Part shown: one piece after another, positions 50,597-59,979 of the stretch
Layout of the letters: each line of letters starts with the position of its first letter
How positions within the stretch are numbered: the first letter of the stretch is position 1
Notes under the pieces: generated by a model
Told to the model about the DNA's origin: nothing
Database searches by the model: none
The model's input: only the letters and a program-made list of their open reading frames with translations
Made by a program: the position numbers and the translations under genes
Source of the DNA: JAXLXE01 sp046328115
GTDB taxonomy: Bacteria; Chloroflexota; UBA6077; JACCZL01
DNA length: 64,000 nt
Assembly: GCA_046328115.1 (NCBI GenBank)
Contig: JAXLXE010000004.1
Span: 496,001-560,000, forward strand
Direction: 5' to 3'

Positions 50597-50733
50597 GCTC
50601 TCTCCTCAGTGGCGCGCAACGGGCGCCTGACTGGGTCGCAATCCGCGACCCAATGGTGCGAAGTCGCACTATACCAGCCGCGTAGCGGCCGCACTACTGT
50701 CAAGCTGCCGTGGGCCGACGCGCGGCCCCGGGC

Positions 50734-51165
50734 CTATCGCTGGACGGGTTCGGCGTCCACCGAGCGGCAGTAGCACAACACTGGCGCTTCCTCAACCAGC
50801 GTGTCGTCTGGTCCCTTCTTCCGCTTCTCGCCTGACTGCGTCTCGGCGATGCCAATGGCCTGATACGTCCCATCTGGTTGGACGTGGATCTCCACGGTGA
50901 CGGAGTCATCCTGCCTGAACGCGCGGATCTGGGCGCGAATCCAGGAAATGTCCACCAGGATGGTCTCTCGTGAACGCTTGTCCGTCACGATGAGCGCAAT
51001 GGTGTCGCCTACCAGGCACGCCTTCCCGCTTTCCTCGCCGCAGTCGAGTATCCCCTCGATCGAGAACTCTTTGGCCGCGCTAGCCGGCTGAATCCCATTG
51101 GCCTGCATCGCGATCACGAGCAGTGCCCCGACCAGTGCGGCACGCCACGTCCGTATTGCATTCAT
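50734..51165 (-). CDS. Secreted cysteine-containing protein of unknown function (copy 2)
   Basis: 143 residues, signal peptide ending QPASAAKEF. Shares with copy 1 the blocks KEFxIxGILDCGxESGxxC, GDTIxLI, DKRSxExI, SWIRxQIRAFxQDDSV, PDGTYQAxxI and GPDDT. C-terminus has a CYC motif (VLCYCRSVD). Tandem duplication about 140 bases apart with clear divergence (roughly half identical by eye). First gene of the pair, divergent from the peptide-binding protein gene. Confidence 0.75.
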   Translation of the reverse strand: MNAIRTWRAALVGALLVIAMQANGIQPASAAKEFSIEGILDCGEESGKACLVGDTIALIVTDKRSRETILVDISWIRAQIRAFRQDDSVTVEIHVQPDGTYQAIGIAETQSGEKRKKGPDDTLVEEAPVLCYCRSVDAEPVQR

Positions 51166-51402
51166 GCTCGTCCACCCACTCTATGCACGCGTGTATGTTC
51201 TGCAAGGGCCAGAGTATACGACTCAGATTCGGACACGCCGGAATCCGCTTGACCCTTGGGCGTGGCGGGCCTATAGTGAGGGCGAGCCGGCCTGTCCGGT
51301 TCTTTCAGGAGGGAACGCGAAGCTGTACACGTATCCCGATCGTCGCCGCGTGCGGATCGGGCAGCTGTCGCGTCCGACCTAACCATGCGCGAAGGAGCGT
51401 GG

Positions 51403-53349
51403 ATGGCCATGAACGGCTTCTTTCAAATCCCCGTGCCCCGTATAACACGCCGGAGATTCCTCGCCGCGACGATGCTCACCGGAACGGCCGCCCTCTTGGC
51501 AGCGTGTGGCCAGCAGCCAGCCGCCGCGCCGAAGGCCGCCGAGCCCCCGAAGCCAGCGGACGCGGCCAAGCCCGCTGAGGCCGCCAAGCCTGCTGAGGCC
51601 AAGCCGGCCGCTCCAGCGGCTCCCCCGGCGGCGGCCCCCGCGGCCGGAGCACCGGCCGCCGCCGCAAAGGTGGAGACGCCCAGTGGCGTCAAGAACGTTG
51701 CGCGGAATCGGACGCTCATCCAGGTCCGCGGCGGTACGCAGGGTAAGTTCATCGCGCACGAGCTCTGGAGCCCCTACGCCATTGGCTCCACGCCGCAGCT
51801 CGGTCTCAACAACATCTATGAGCCACTGGCCTTCTACAGCGCTTACTCCGACAAGGAGACCATGTGGCTGGCCGAGAGCTACCAGTACAGCCCAGACTTC
51901 AAAGAGCTGACGGTCAAGACCCGCCAGAACGTGAAGTGGAGCGACGGTAAGCCTTTCAGCGCCGAGGATGTTGCCTACACCATCACTTCACTTGCCCAGC
52001 TTGGCGCAAAGGTGAAGTGGGGCAAGGACGTACAGGACTCCGTCAGCGAGGCCAAGGCAACCGATGCGAACACGGTGGTGATCAAGTTCCAGCGGCCATC
52101 GCCGCGGTTCTTCTACCACATGCTGTCTTACAAGTTTGACATCGGCCTGCACATCGTCCCGAAGCACATCTTCGATGGGCAGGACTGGACCAGCTTCACG
52201 CACTTCGACATCGCGAAGGGTTGGCCAGTCACCACCAGCCCCTGGAGGGTAGTCTCCGTCTCACCCACGCAGCTCATCCTGGATCGGGCGGACAGCTGGT
52301 GGGGCACGGGCGTGGTCAAGGATTTCGGCCAGCTTCCCAAGGTGGAGCGCGTCGTCTGGCTCCCGGTCCAGGGCGAGCAGCAGATCATCCAGGGACTCAT
52401 CGCCAACGAGCTGGACTTCACCACCGGCATTGAGGTCAACTCCTTCGAGACGGTCTTCAAGGGCAATCCCAAGGTGACCACATTCACCGGGCAGAAGTCG
52501 CCCTTCGGCAACATGGACTGGTGGCCAACCTCCCTCTACGTCCACACCCAGAAGCCCCCATTTGACAACCCAGAATTCCGCTGGGCGCTGAGCTACCTGA
52601 TCGACCGCGACCAGCTCATCAAGGTGGGCTGGGGCGGCAGCTCCATCAAAACGGAGCTGCCGATGCCGGCTTATCCGGGCCTCAAGCCATTCTTTGATGC
52701 GGCGAAGCCCCTGCTCCAGAAGTACCCCACCAACGAGTTCAACCCCCAGAAGGGGCAGGCGATGTTGGAGAAGCTGGGTTGGAAGAAGGGCAGCGACAGT
52801 CTCTATGCCATGCCTAACGGCGAGAAGTTCACGCTGGACATTATTGGCAACTTTGACTTCCCATCCGTGGGGCCGGTGCTTGCGGAGCTGCTGAAGCGGC
52901 AGGGCATCAACGCCACGTACGCCCAGCCGCCGGACATGGGCCCACGGTTCCAGAAGGGCGAGTACAACGGGGCGATCTTTGGCCATGGCGGCAGCATCAA
53001 GGACCCGTTCGAGACGCTGCGCCTGTACCAGTCATCGTCCGTGAACGTGCCCGGCGGTCACCTCGTGAACCTGTCCAAATGGGAGAACAAGCAGTACGAC
53101 GACATCGTGGACCAGGTCTACGTGACGCCGCCCAGCGACAAAGCGAAAGTTACGGAGCTCTTCCTGAAGGCCATGGAAGTCTGGCTGCCCAACCTCCCAG
53201 ACATCCCTCTGATGCAGTTCTACCATCGGCTGCCGATGAACCTGACGTACTGGAAGGGGTTCCCGACGGAGGAGGACGCCTACATCAATCCGGCGTTCTT
53301 CCACTCCACGGGCGGGCTGGTGTACCACAAGCTCGAACCGGCGCAATAG
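51403..53349 (+). CDS. Peptide/nickel-type ABC transporter substrate-binding lipoprotein
   Basis: About 648 residues from the ATG at 51403 with AAGGAG six bases upstream. Twin-arginine leader (RITRRRFLAATML) ending in a lipobox LAAC, then a 50-residue Ala/Pro/Lys linker and the SBP_bac_5 domain (ELTVKTRQNVKWSDGKPFSA with EDVAYTITSL). Captures oligopeptides or similar solutes outside the membrane. Chloroflexota binding proteins commonly have exactly this leader and linker. Followed by a hairpin and two permease genes. Confidence 0.94.
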   Translation: MAMNGFFQIPVPRITRRRFLAATMLTGTAALLAACGQQPAAAPKAAEPPKPADAAKPAEAAKPAEAKPAAPAAPPAAAPAAGAPAAAAKVETPSGVKNVARNRTLIQVRGGTQGKFIAHELWSPYAIGSTPQLGLNNIYEPLAFYSAYSDKETMWLAESYQYSPDFKELTVKTRQNVKWSDGKPFSAEDVAYTITSLAQLGAKVKWGKDVQDSVSEAKATDANTVVIKFQRPSPRFFYHMLSYKFDIGLHIVPKHIFDGQDWTSFTHFDIAKGWPVTTSPWRVVSVSPTQLILDRADSWWGTGVVKDFGQLPKVERVVWLPVQGEQQIIQGLIANELDFTTGIEVNSFETVFKGNPKVTTFTGQKSPFGNMDWWPTSLYVHTQKPPFDNPEFRWALSYLIDRDQLIKVGWGGSSIKTELPMPAYPGLKPFFDAAKPLLQKYPTNEFNPQKGQAMLEKLGWKKGSDSLYAMPNGEKFTLDIIGNFDFPSVGPVLAELLKRQGINATYAQPPDMGPRFQKGEYNGAIFGHGGSIKDPFETLRLYQSSSVNVPGGHLVNLSKWENKQYDDIVDQVYVTPPSDKAKVTELFLKAMEVWLPNLPDIPLMQFYHRLPMNLTYWKGFPTEEDAYINPAFFHSTGGLVYHKLEPAQ

Positions 53350-53400
53350 GTGACAGTCGCTGCTGAGGTCCCGGGAAACGAGAGGTAGGGGCCTGATGGT

Positions 53401-53426
53401 GGAGCCGGCCGTGCGCGGCCGGCTCC
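53401..53426 (+). terminator. Intercistronic hairpin after the binding-protein gene
   Basis: A perfect 11-pair stem (53401-53411 with 53416-53426) and 4-base loop, 52 bases past the binding-protein stop and 19 before the permease start, with no T-run. This position is typical of hairpins that raise binding-protein mRNA over permease mRNA. Confidence 0.55.
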
Positions 53427-53444
53427 GCCAGGCGCCCGGCTTAC

Positions 53445-54449
53445 ATGCGCGTTGACTACGTCCTGAAGCGCGTTGGCATCTTCTTTTTCATCGTCTGGGT
53501 AGCGGCTACGCTCAACTTCTTCATCCCCAGGCTGGGTAGCCGCAGCCCCATTGAGGACAAGCTGATGACGTCCGCCGCCACCGGCGGATACCTCCAGCAG
53601 GGCGTCCAGGAGATGGTGCGCGAATACGAGTCCAAGTTCGGGCTGGACAAGCCGCTCTGGCAGCAGTACCTGACGTACATCTCGGACGTGGTGCGGTTTG
53701 AGTTCAACTACTCCATCGCCAACTACCCGCGACGGGTGATCGATATCCTGCTCGAAGGTCTACCCTGGACCATCGGGCTACTCACCACCACCACGATTCT
53801 CTCGTTCACGGTGGGCAATCTACTGGGGGCGTTCTTGGGCTGGCCCAGGGCGCCAAAGTGGCTGCACTTCCTGATGCCGCCATTGCTAGCGCTCCACGCG
53901 CTGCCGTTCTTCCTGCTGGGCCTCATCCTGGTCTACATCGTGGGCTTTACGCTCCAGCTTCTCCCGCTCTACGGCGGGTTCACCGCCGGGTCCATCCCTA
54001 GCTGGCGCTGGGAGTTCGTGGTGGACGTGATCCGTCACGCCATCCTGCCCGCCCTCTCCATCGTCCTGGTATCGATAGGCGGCTGGGCGCTGGGGATGCG
54101 CGCGATGATGGTGACTACGCAGGGCGAGGACTTCTCGAACTTCGCGGATGCCAAGGGCCTCAGGCCGCGCACCATTTTCCTCCACTACGCCATCCGCAAC
54201 GCGTTGCTGCCGCAGGCCACGGCCCTGGCGTTGGTCCTGGGCCAGATCCTCTCTGGCGCCGTGCTCGTGGAGGTGATCTTTGGCTACCCGGGCATCGGTA
54301 CGGTCCTGTTTCAGGCAATCCGCGGCTCGGACTTCTTCCTGGTGCAGGGCATCGTGTTCGTCGTGATCATCTCTATTGGCATTGCCACGCTGGTGCTGGA
54401 TCTGGTCTACCCGCTCCTCGATCCTCGCATCACATTCCAGAGGTCCTGA
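53445..54449 (+). CDS. ABC transporter permease, OppB/DppB type
   Basis: 334 residues, six membrane helices. N-terminal MRVDYVLKRVGIFFFIVWVA and RLGSRSPIE, periplasmic loop, then the ATPase-contact EAA loop (FADAKGLRPRTIFLHYAIRN ALLPQ region) and VEVIFGYPGIGTVLFQAI near the end, all characteristic. Forms the translocation channel with the next gene. Confidence 0.93.
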   Translation: MRVDYVLKRVGIFFFIVWVAATLNFFIPRLGSRSPIEDKLMTSAATGGYLQQGVQEMVREYESKFGLDKPLWQQYLTYISDVVRFEFNYSIANYPRRVIDILLEGLPWTIGLLTTTTILSFTVGNLLGAFLGWPRAPKWLHFLMPPLLALHALPFFLLGLILVYIVGFTLQLLPLYGGFTAGSIPSWRWEFVVDVIRHAILPALSIVLVSIGGWALGMRAMMVTTQGEDFSNFADAKGLRPRTIFLHYAIRNALLPQATALALVLGQILSGAVLVEVIFGYPGIGTVLFQAIRGSDFFLVQGIVFVVIISIGIATLVLDLVYPLLDPRITFQRS

Positions 54450-54450
54450 C

Positions 54451-55389
54451 TTGAGCGCAGCATCCGCCGTTCCGGGATCAACCCTGGGCGTCACCGTGCC
54501 CGATACCGCAAGCGCGCCGCGCGCGAGCGCGGCCGAGCGGCTCGTGACGATTGGGCGATACCTGCGGCGCAATCCCTCGCTGCCAATAGGGTTAGGCATG
54601 CTGCTCGCGCTAGCGGTGTTCCTGATCGCGGGGCGGTTCTTCGTAAACGTGGAAGACGCCCGCGCCGTCTCAGTCTCACCGCTCAGGGGCCCGTCCTCAG
54701 AGCTGCCATTTGGCAGCGATCGTCAGGGGCGGGACCTCTTCGCGGTCATGATCGCCGGTACGCCCTTGACCCTCCAGATTGGCCTGACGGCAGGACTGCT
54801 CGGTGTGGGCATCGGCGCGACGCTCGCGTTCATCGCGGCCTACTACGGCGGGAAAGTGGACAACATCCTGCGCGGCATCGTGGACACGGGGCTGACCATC
54901 CCCGGTCTGATGATCCTGATCACCGTGGCCATGAACGTAAAGGAGGGGCTCACCGTCAATCAGATGGCGCTGGTGGTAGCCTCGCTGGCCTGGCTGTATC
55001 CGGCCAGGACCATCCGATCCCAGGTGCTCACGCTTCGCGAACGGAGCTACATCCAGATCGCGCGGATGTCCGGCGTCAGCGGACCGGAGATCATCGTCAA
55101 GGAGATGCTGCCCAACCTGCTGCCGTATCTGGTGGCGTCGCTGGTAAACTCAACGTCCGCCGCGATCCTGGCCTCGATCGGTCTCGAGGTGCTGGGGCTG
55201 GGCCCGTTTGAGTCGCCGACCATCGGGATGACGCTGTACTGGGTGAACTACAACGCGGCGATCATCAACGGCTGGTGGTGGTGGTGGGTACCGCCGATCG
55301 TGGTGATCGCCATCGTGTTCATCGGCCTGTTCCTGGTGACGATCGGCCTGGACGAGGTGGCCAACCCGCGGGTGCGCCGACAGGTTTAG
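54451..55389 (+). CDS. ABC transporter permease, OppC/DppC type
   Basis: About 312 residues from the TTG at 54451, one base after the OppB stop and with GAGG upstream. Six helices, an OppC-type N-terminal segment (RRNPSLPIGLGMLLALAVFL), PFGSDRQGRDLFAVMIAGT, EAA loop RMSGVSGPEIIVKEMLPNLL and LASIGLEVLGLGP. Partner of OppB. No ATPase genes follow it. Confidence 0.92.
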   Translation: MSAASAVPGSTLGVTVPDTASAPRASAAERLVTIGRYLRRNPSLPIGLGMLLALAVFLIAGRFFVNVEDARAVSVSPLRGPSSELPFGSDRQGRDLFAVMIAGTPLTLQIGLTAGLLGVGIGATLAFIAAYYGGKVDNILRGIVDTGLTIPGLMILITVAMNVKEGLTVNQMALVVASLAWLYPARTIRSQVLTLRERSYIQIARMSGVSGPEIIVKEMLPNLLPYLVASLVNSTSAAILASIGLEVLGLGPFESPTIGMTLYWVNYNAAIINGWWWWWVPPIVVIAIVFIGLFLVTIGLDEVANPRVRRQV

Positions 55390-55396
55390 ACCTACC

Positions 55397-56401
55397 TTAC
55401 CTGACACTCCCGGCAAGCTCGCGGGTCGCGCCGGCCGCGCGGCGCTCCAGGTAGTCCACGAAGCGGACGAACGGGTCGAAGCCCACCAGGTTGGGCGCGT
55501 CCGTGACGAAGTTGGACAGCGAGTTGATGTCGTAGATGTAGTTGCGGCCGTCTCGGTCGCTCTCCAAGTATTCGACGCCGCCCACGTCCAGGCCGGCCTC
55601 GCGAAAGATCGTGAGCACGGATTGGATCAGGTGGTCGGGCGGCGTCGCTGCCTCGATCTGCAGCGCACGGCGAACCGGCGCGTCGGCCGGGCAGAAGTCC
55701 AGGCCACCTGCCGGGGCCGGCGCGGAAGCATCTCCCACCTGGCAGATGTCCGCCGGGCAGATGTTGAAGCCCTGGTTGGGATCTGTCTGGATCTTAATGG
55801 CGTACAGGAACTTGCCGTCCAGCGCCTCGATGCGGGTGATGGATCCACCTCGCGGCGGGTGGAACTCCTGGACGATGGCCGTGGAATCCAGCCCCAGAAT
55901 CGGCTGGAGGCTCCCGTCCGCGGCTGCTTCGCGCACCTCCTCGGCGGCAAGGAACCTGCGCATCAGCGCGCCACTGCCGCCAATATTCGGCTTGACAATG
56001 AGTGGATACTCCAGTTCAGCCGCCGCCGCGACGATCTGGTCCACACTGTTGGCTACGCGGCTGCGCGGATGGCGAATGCCCAGTCGAGCCATCAGCGTGA
56101 GCTGCCGGGCCTTCGAAGTGTCCAGCGCGAACGCTCGGCTGCCGTTGACAACGGGCACGCCGATCTGCTCCAGGTGGGTGAGGTATTCGTAGGCGTGAAA
56201 GATGGCCTGGGCGTGGCCGCGTAGGTACGAGGACGCACTGACACGGTTGAGCACCAGGCCATATGGAGACGTGGAGGCGGACGGGTCATAGCGGTGTGCG
56301 TGGGCCTCTATCCGCTCGTACGACAGACCACGACGATCCATCTCCGCGAAGAGAGGGACAAACCACTCTGGATGCTCGTAGAACACCCCGACCGTCTTCA
56401 C
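55397..56401 (-). CDS. ATP-grasp ligase (RimK-like)
   Basis: 334 residues. ATP-grasp pattern: SKARQLTLMARLGIRHPRSR, YPLIVKPNIGGSGALMRRF (nucleotide-binding lysine and glycine loop), IVQEFHPPRGGSITRIEAL, and the metal-binding EYLESDRDGRNYIYDINSLS. Such enzymes join a carboxylate to an amine, for example glutamate addition to a peptide or cofactor. An insert rich in Cys/Pro (CPADICQVGDASAP, FCPADAPVRR) is unusual. Convergent with the OppC gene. Confidence 0.88.
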   Translation of the reverse strand: MKTVGVFYEHPEWFVPLFAEMDRRGLSYERIEAHAHRYDPSASTSPYGLVLNRVSASSYLRGHAQAIFHAYEYLTHLEQIGVPVVNGSRAFALDTSKARQLTLMARLGIRHPRSRVANSVDQIVAAAAELEYPLIVKPNIGGSGALMRRFLAAEEVREAAADGSLQPILGLDSTAIVQEFHPPRGGSITRIEALDGKFLYAIKIQTDPNQGFNICPADICQVGDASAPAPAGGLDFCPADAPVRRALQIEAATPPDHLIQSVLTIFREAGLDVGGVEYLESDRDGRNYIYDINSLSNFVTDAPNLVGFDPFVRFVDYLERRAAGATRELAGSVR

Positions 56402-56506
56402 GACTGCCTCCCCAGGCCCATTGTTGACACAATCGAGTGTGTCACTTGAGATTATGCGCCAGGGGCGCTGGTGCCCTGCAACCCGAATGTGGTGGAGCGA
56501 TTCGAA

Positions 56507-57607
56507 TCAATCGCCGCGCAAGTGCGCGAGCCAGGAGGACAGTGGGTGCGGGCGCACATCAAGTCGGATGATCTCGCCGCTCCCATCTGAGGCCAGGTGG
56601 CCATTGTTGGTCACGAAGAGGGCACCCTCCCGACTCAACGCGAGCGCCGTGGGAAAGTTCAGCCTGGTCGCCACTTCGTCCACGCGGCCTTCCGGGCTAC
56701 GCCGCAACACCCTACCCGTGTCCGGCCACTGCTTCAGGGGAGCCGTGAACTCCGCCGCGTAGATGGTGCCGTCTGTATCAACGGCGACGCCGATGGGCGT
56801 GGTCAGCCCGGACCAGACCACCTCTGCTTCGCCATTCTCGGAAAGCCGCCATACGTTTCCTGTTCCCTGAAGATACGGCCAGCCGCCAAGCGTCGTGAAG
56901 TAGATCCGCCCGTCCAGGCCCGCGGTGACCCCGGTCATCGCCTGGTCAGATCTGGGAAACTCCACAACCCTGTGCGGGGTCCCGCCCGGCTCCAGCGCCA
57001 TCACGAACTCGTGGTTACCGTCCGTGGTGAACAGCGTAGCTCCTCGTGCCGCCATCCCGAATGGCATACCCCCCGGGACGTCTGCCCGTGGATCCTGACG
57101 GCGCGCCAACGACGGTTCCTCAGTGCAATAACGCTGGTAGTCAAACACTCGTGCCCGGTTTCCCGAGGGGTCGAGGCGCCAGATCGCATTGTCCGCGCTC
57201 TTGTCTCCCCAGGACCAGCCGCCGGCGGCCGTGAGCACGAACAACTCGTCACCAACGATCGCGACGCCCGTGGGGCCGATGTCATCGTCGTGATTCGTGA
57301 ACGCTGAGACGAAGCCGTCCGCGAATGTGGACCGCTCGCCATTGGGCGAGATGCGCGACACACGCCCGGTCAGTCCCACGTGGTAACGCCGCTTGTCCGG
57401 CTCCCCCACAACTCGGTCGTGCCCGCCCGTGCCGGCCTCAGCCACGAACAGGGTGCCGTCGCGCGCCAGCGCCAATCCACGCGGATTGGCCAGCCCGTGC
57501 ACGATGACGGTCCGCGGCGGCTGACCCCAGATCAACCCGCGCTCGCGGGCAATCAACGTGGCGACCGCCGCCAGGACCACGAAACCAACGAACAACCGGA
57601 GGCGCAC
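56507..57607 (-). CDS. ScyD/ScyE-family beta-propeller protein (copy 1)
   Basis: 366 residues from a GTG with GGAG six bases upstream. N-terminal hydrophobic anchor (LFVGFVVLAAVATLIA), then propeller blades: LANPRGLALARDGTLFVAEA, SISPNGERS-like repeats, DVPGGMPFGMAARGATLFTT, LTTPIGVAVDTDGTIYAAEF and LNFPTALALSREGALFVTNN. The pattern is that of ScyD/ScyE-like proteins (SMP-30/NHL type). Probably extracytoplasmic binding or lactonase-like. A close paralog lies at the right edge. Confidence 0.8.
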   Translation of the reverse strand: MRLRLFVGFVVLAAVATLIARERGLIWGQPPRTVIVHGLANPRGLALARDGTLFVAEAGTGGHDRVVGEPDKRRYHVGLTGRVSRISPNGERSTFADGFVSAFTNHDDDIGPTGVAIVGDELFVLTAAGGWSWGDKSADNAIWRLDPSGNRARVFDYQRYCTEEPSLARRQDPRADVPGGMPFGMAARGATLFTTDGNHEFVMALEPGGTPHRVVEFPRSDQAMTGVTAGLDGRIYFTTLGGWPYLQGTGNVWRLSENGEAEVVWSGLTTPIGVAVDTDGTIYAAEFTAPLKQWPDTGRVLRRSPEGRVDEVATRLNFPTALALSREGALFVTNNGHLASDGSGEIIRLDVRPHPLSSWLAHLRGD

Positions 57608-57807
57608 TGACCACTCCGTAGGCGAACTATCTGGAGAAGAACGGCGACACCGCGCAAGAAGACCACAAACGCGCGGTCTTCGCACACGCTACGGTAGCGC
57701 ATTGGCTCCAATCGTGTGTCGTAGACGGCGCCTCCACGTCAACGATTGGATCTTTGACACGCTTCCGAGCGCGTGCTACCGTGCCCGTGGTCGCTGGGAG
57801 GTGGAAC

Positions 57808-58317
57808 TTGGAGCTTTCGAAATCGGCGCTGACGGCGCGGGCCATGCTGGAAACCCTGAAACGGCTCGGCGTCACGCACATGGTGTGGTTGCCGGACACC
57901 GAATCGGGCGACCTCTTCGATGCGTTCAACGCTGATCCGGACATTGCGCTGGTCCCCGTCACGCGTGAGGGCGAGACGTTCGCCATTGCGCTGGGGCTCC
58001 TCATTGGCGGGAAGAAGCCCATCGTCTGCATCCAGAACACAGGCTTCTACGAGTCCGGCGATTCCATCCGAGGCATCTGGCTGGACCTGAATCTGCCAAT
58101 CATGTCGCTAGTCGGCTACCGGGGATACGAGGGGGGTGCCCCCAGCAAGGACTCCGCCGCGACGTTCCTGGAGCCAACGCTCAAGACCTGGGGCGTGCCA
58201 TACAAGATCGTGCGGAGCGATGCGGATGTCGTGAAGGTCGTACCTGAGCTCTATCGCCAGGCGTCCGAGCGACCCGGCCCGACCGCCGTGCTGATTGGCG
58301 GGGAGTATGAGGGATGA
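57808..58317 (+). CDS. TPP-dependent decarboxylase, alpha (pyrimidine-binding) subunit
   Basis: About 169 residues from a TTG after GGGAGG. Matches the N-terminal half of TPP enzymes as in sulfopyruvate or phosphonopyruvate decarboxylase: THMVWLPDTESGDLFDAF, the cofactor-activating Glu in PVTREGETFAIALGLLIGG, and LNLPIMSLVGYRG. Alone it is inactive; it pairs with the next gene, whose ATG overlaps its stop (ATGA). Substrate may be a 2-oxo acid such as sulfopyruvate; unproven. Confidence 0.85.
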   Translation: MELSKSALTARAMLETLKRLGVTHMVWLPDTESGDLFDAFNADPDIALVPVTREGETFAIALGLLIGGKKPIVCIQNTGFYESGDSIRGIWLDLNLPIMSLVGYRGYEGGAPSKDSAATFLEPTLKTWGVPYKIVRSDADVVKVVPELYRQASERPGPTAVLIGGEYEG

Positions 58318-58880
58318 TCGACGGCAACCGCGTGATGGACATTCTGGCGCCTCTCCGAACGGACGAGGTGGTGGTGACCACCATGTCCTCTGCCAAGGCG
58401 TGGCCGGAGCTGTCGCGTCGCCCAGACCTTGATATTCCTCTGACGGGCGCAATGGGCAAGGCATCTTCCCTGGGGTTGGGCATCGCGCTGGCGCGCCCGG
58501 ACAAGCGAGTGATCGTGCTGGACGGCGACGGCTCGCTGCTGATGAACCTGGGCTCGCTCGTCACTATCGGCGGTCTTGCCCCAAGAAACCTGCTCCACGT
58601 CGTCCTGGCCGGCAGGTCATACGACACGAGCGGCGGTCAGCCAACGCCGGGCGGCCAGGCCGTGGACTTCGCCACGATCGCAAAGGGGGCAGGCTACCGC
58701 TCCACGACGACGATCACCGATGAGGCGGACCTGATCGCCCGCCTGCCCGGCATCCTGGCGGAAGAGGGGCCGGTGTTCCTCTGCATCGAGGTGAACTCCA
58801 TGTGGGCCAAGGGACGGGTGCCGACGGGTGGACTTGGTCGCCAATGGCCGGTGCTGGCGGAGACGCTGCGCTCTGAGTGA
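58314..58880 (+). CDS. TPP-dependent decarboxylase, beta (diphosphate-binding) subunit
   Basis: 188 residues. TPP-diphosphate/Mg motif VLDGDGSLLMNLGSLVTIGG, GAMGKASSLGLGIALARPDK before it, and AGRSYDTSGGQPTPG after it, matching ComE-type sulfopyruvate decarboxylase beta subunits. Translationally coupled to the alpha subunit. Ends 31 bases before the dehydrogenase start. Confidence 0.87.
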   Translation: MIDGNRVMDILAPLRTDEVVVTTMSSAKAWPELSRRPDLDIPLTGAMGKASSLGLGIALARPDKRVIVLDGDGSLLMNLGSLVTIGGLAPRNLLHVVLAGRSYDTSGGQPTPGGQAVDFATIAKGAGYRSTTTITDEADLIARLPGILAEEGPVFLCIEVNSMWAKGRVPTGGLGRQWPVLAETLRSE

Positions 58881-58911
58881 CGGGCCGGACGCGAATACCG
58901 CCGACCCTGCC

Positions 58912-59760
58912 GTGACCAGCGTGGGGGTAGTTGGCTGCGGGTTGATGGGCTCTGGCATTGCCGAGTCTGTCGCTCGGGCCGGCTACACCACGATCGTACG
59001 TGAGGTTGATGAGGCTCGGCTGACCGCCGGCCGCGAACGGCTGCGGCGCAGCCTGGAGACGGCAGTCAGCCGCGGCAAGATCCCCGCCATTGACGGCGAG
59101 GCGGCACACGCCCGCCTACAGTTCACCACGAGCCTGGCGGACCTGGCCGATTGCGATGTCGTCATCGAGGCCGCCACCGAGAACCTGGATGTGAAGCTGC
59201 CGCTGTTTCGGGAACTGGACCAGCGCTGCAAGCCTGCCACGATTCTGGCCAGCAACACCTCGTCCATCCCCATCATCCGCCTTGCCGCGGCGACGCGCCG
59301 CCGCGACCGGGTACTCGGCCTGCACTTCTTCAACCCCGTGCCGGTGATGCCATTGGTGGAGGTTATTCGGACCATCGCCACTAGCAACGAAACCGTGGCC
59401 AAAGCGCTCAGCCTGGGCGCGGCGCTCGGAAAGAAGGCGATTCAGGCGCAAGACCGCGCGGGGTTTATCGTCAACACGCTGTTGATACCCTACCTACTCG
59501 ACGCGGCTCGGATGCTTGAGAACGGACACGCCACGCGTGAGGACATCGACGAGGGAATGCGGCTGGGCTGTGGACACCCAATGGGCCCGCTGAGGCTTCT
59601 GGACTTTGTGGGCATAGACACAGCGTGCTTCATAGCCGAGATCATGTACGCGGAGCTCAACGATCCCAGGTATGCCGCGCCGCCGCTGCTCCGCCAGATG
59701 AATATCGCCGGCCTGCACGGTCGGAAGGCTGGCCGTGGCTTCTACGAATACGGCGCCTAG
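58912..59760 (+). CDS. 3-hydroxyacyl-CoA dehydrogenase-like (3-hydroxybutyryl-CoA type)
   Basis: About 282 residues if the GTG at 58912 is used, which starts the protein at the Rossmann strand (TSVGVVGCGLMGSGIAE). No ribosome site is visible, so the start is uncertain. Motifs: IEAATENLDVKLPLFRELD, LASNTSSIPI, RVLGLHFFNPVPVMPLVEVI (catalytic His-Glu region), DRAGFIVNTLLIPYL and GCGHPMGPLRLLDFVG. NAD-dependent oxidation of a 3-hydroxyacyl-CoA or related hydroxy acid. Probably co-transcribed with the decarboxylase pair. Confidence 0.9.
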   Translation: MTSVGVVGCGLMGSGIAESVARAGYTTIVREVDEARLTAGRERLRRSLETAVSRGKIPAIDGEAAHARLQFTTSLADLADCDVVIEAATENLDVKLPLFRELDQRCKPATILASNTSSIPIIRLAAATRRRDRVLGLHFFNPVPVMPLVEVIRTIATSNETVAKALSLGAALGKKAIQAQDRAGFIVNTLLIPYLLDAARMLENGHATREDIDEGMRLGCGHPMGPLRLLDFVGIDTACFIAEIMYAELNDPRYAAPPLLRQMNIAGLHGRKAGRGFYEYGA

Positions 59761-59979
59761 GCAACTCGCCGGAACACCGCGCGGGTGCGAGCTTGCCACC
59801 CATCAAAGCAATCGGGACAGGGCCAACGGCCCGATCCATCCAACGGACCAATTCGCGCCTCTCGCAGGCCAGCACCATAGTCACTACCGCGGGCGCGGCG
59901 ACATCACAGACTCATCACACGCTGGCGGCTGGCCGCCCGGGCGCGGCATGCTTGCTTTGATGCGCAAGGCGCGGAGCGC

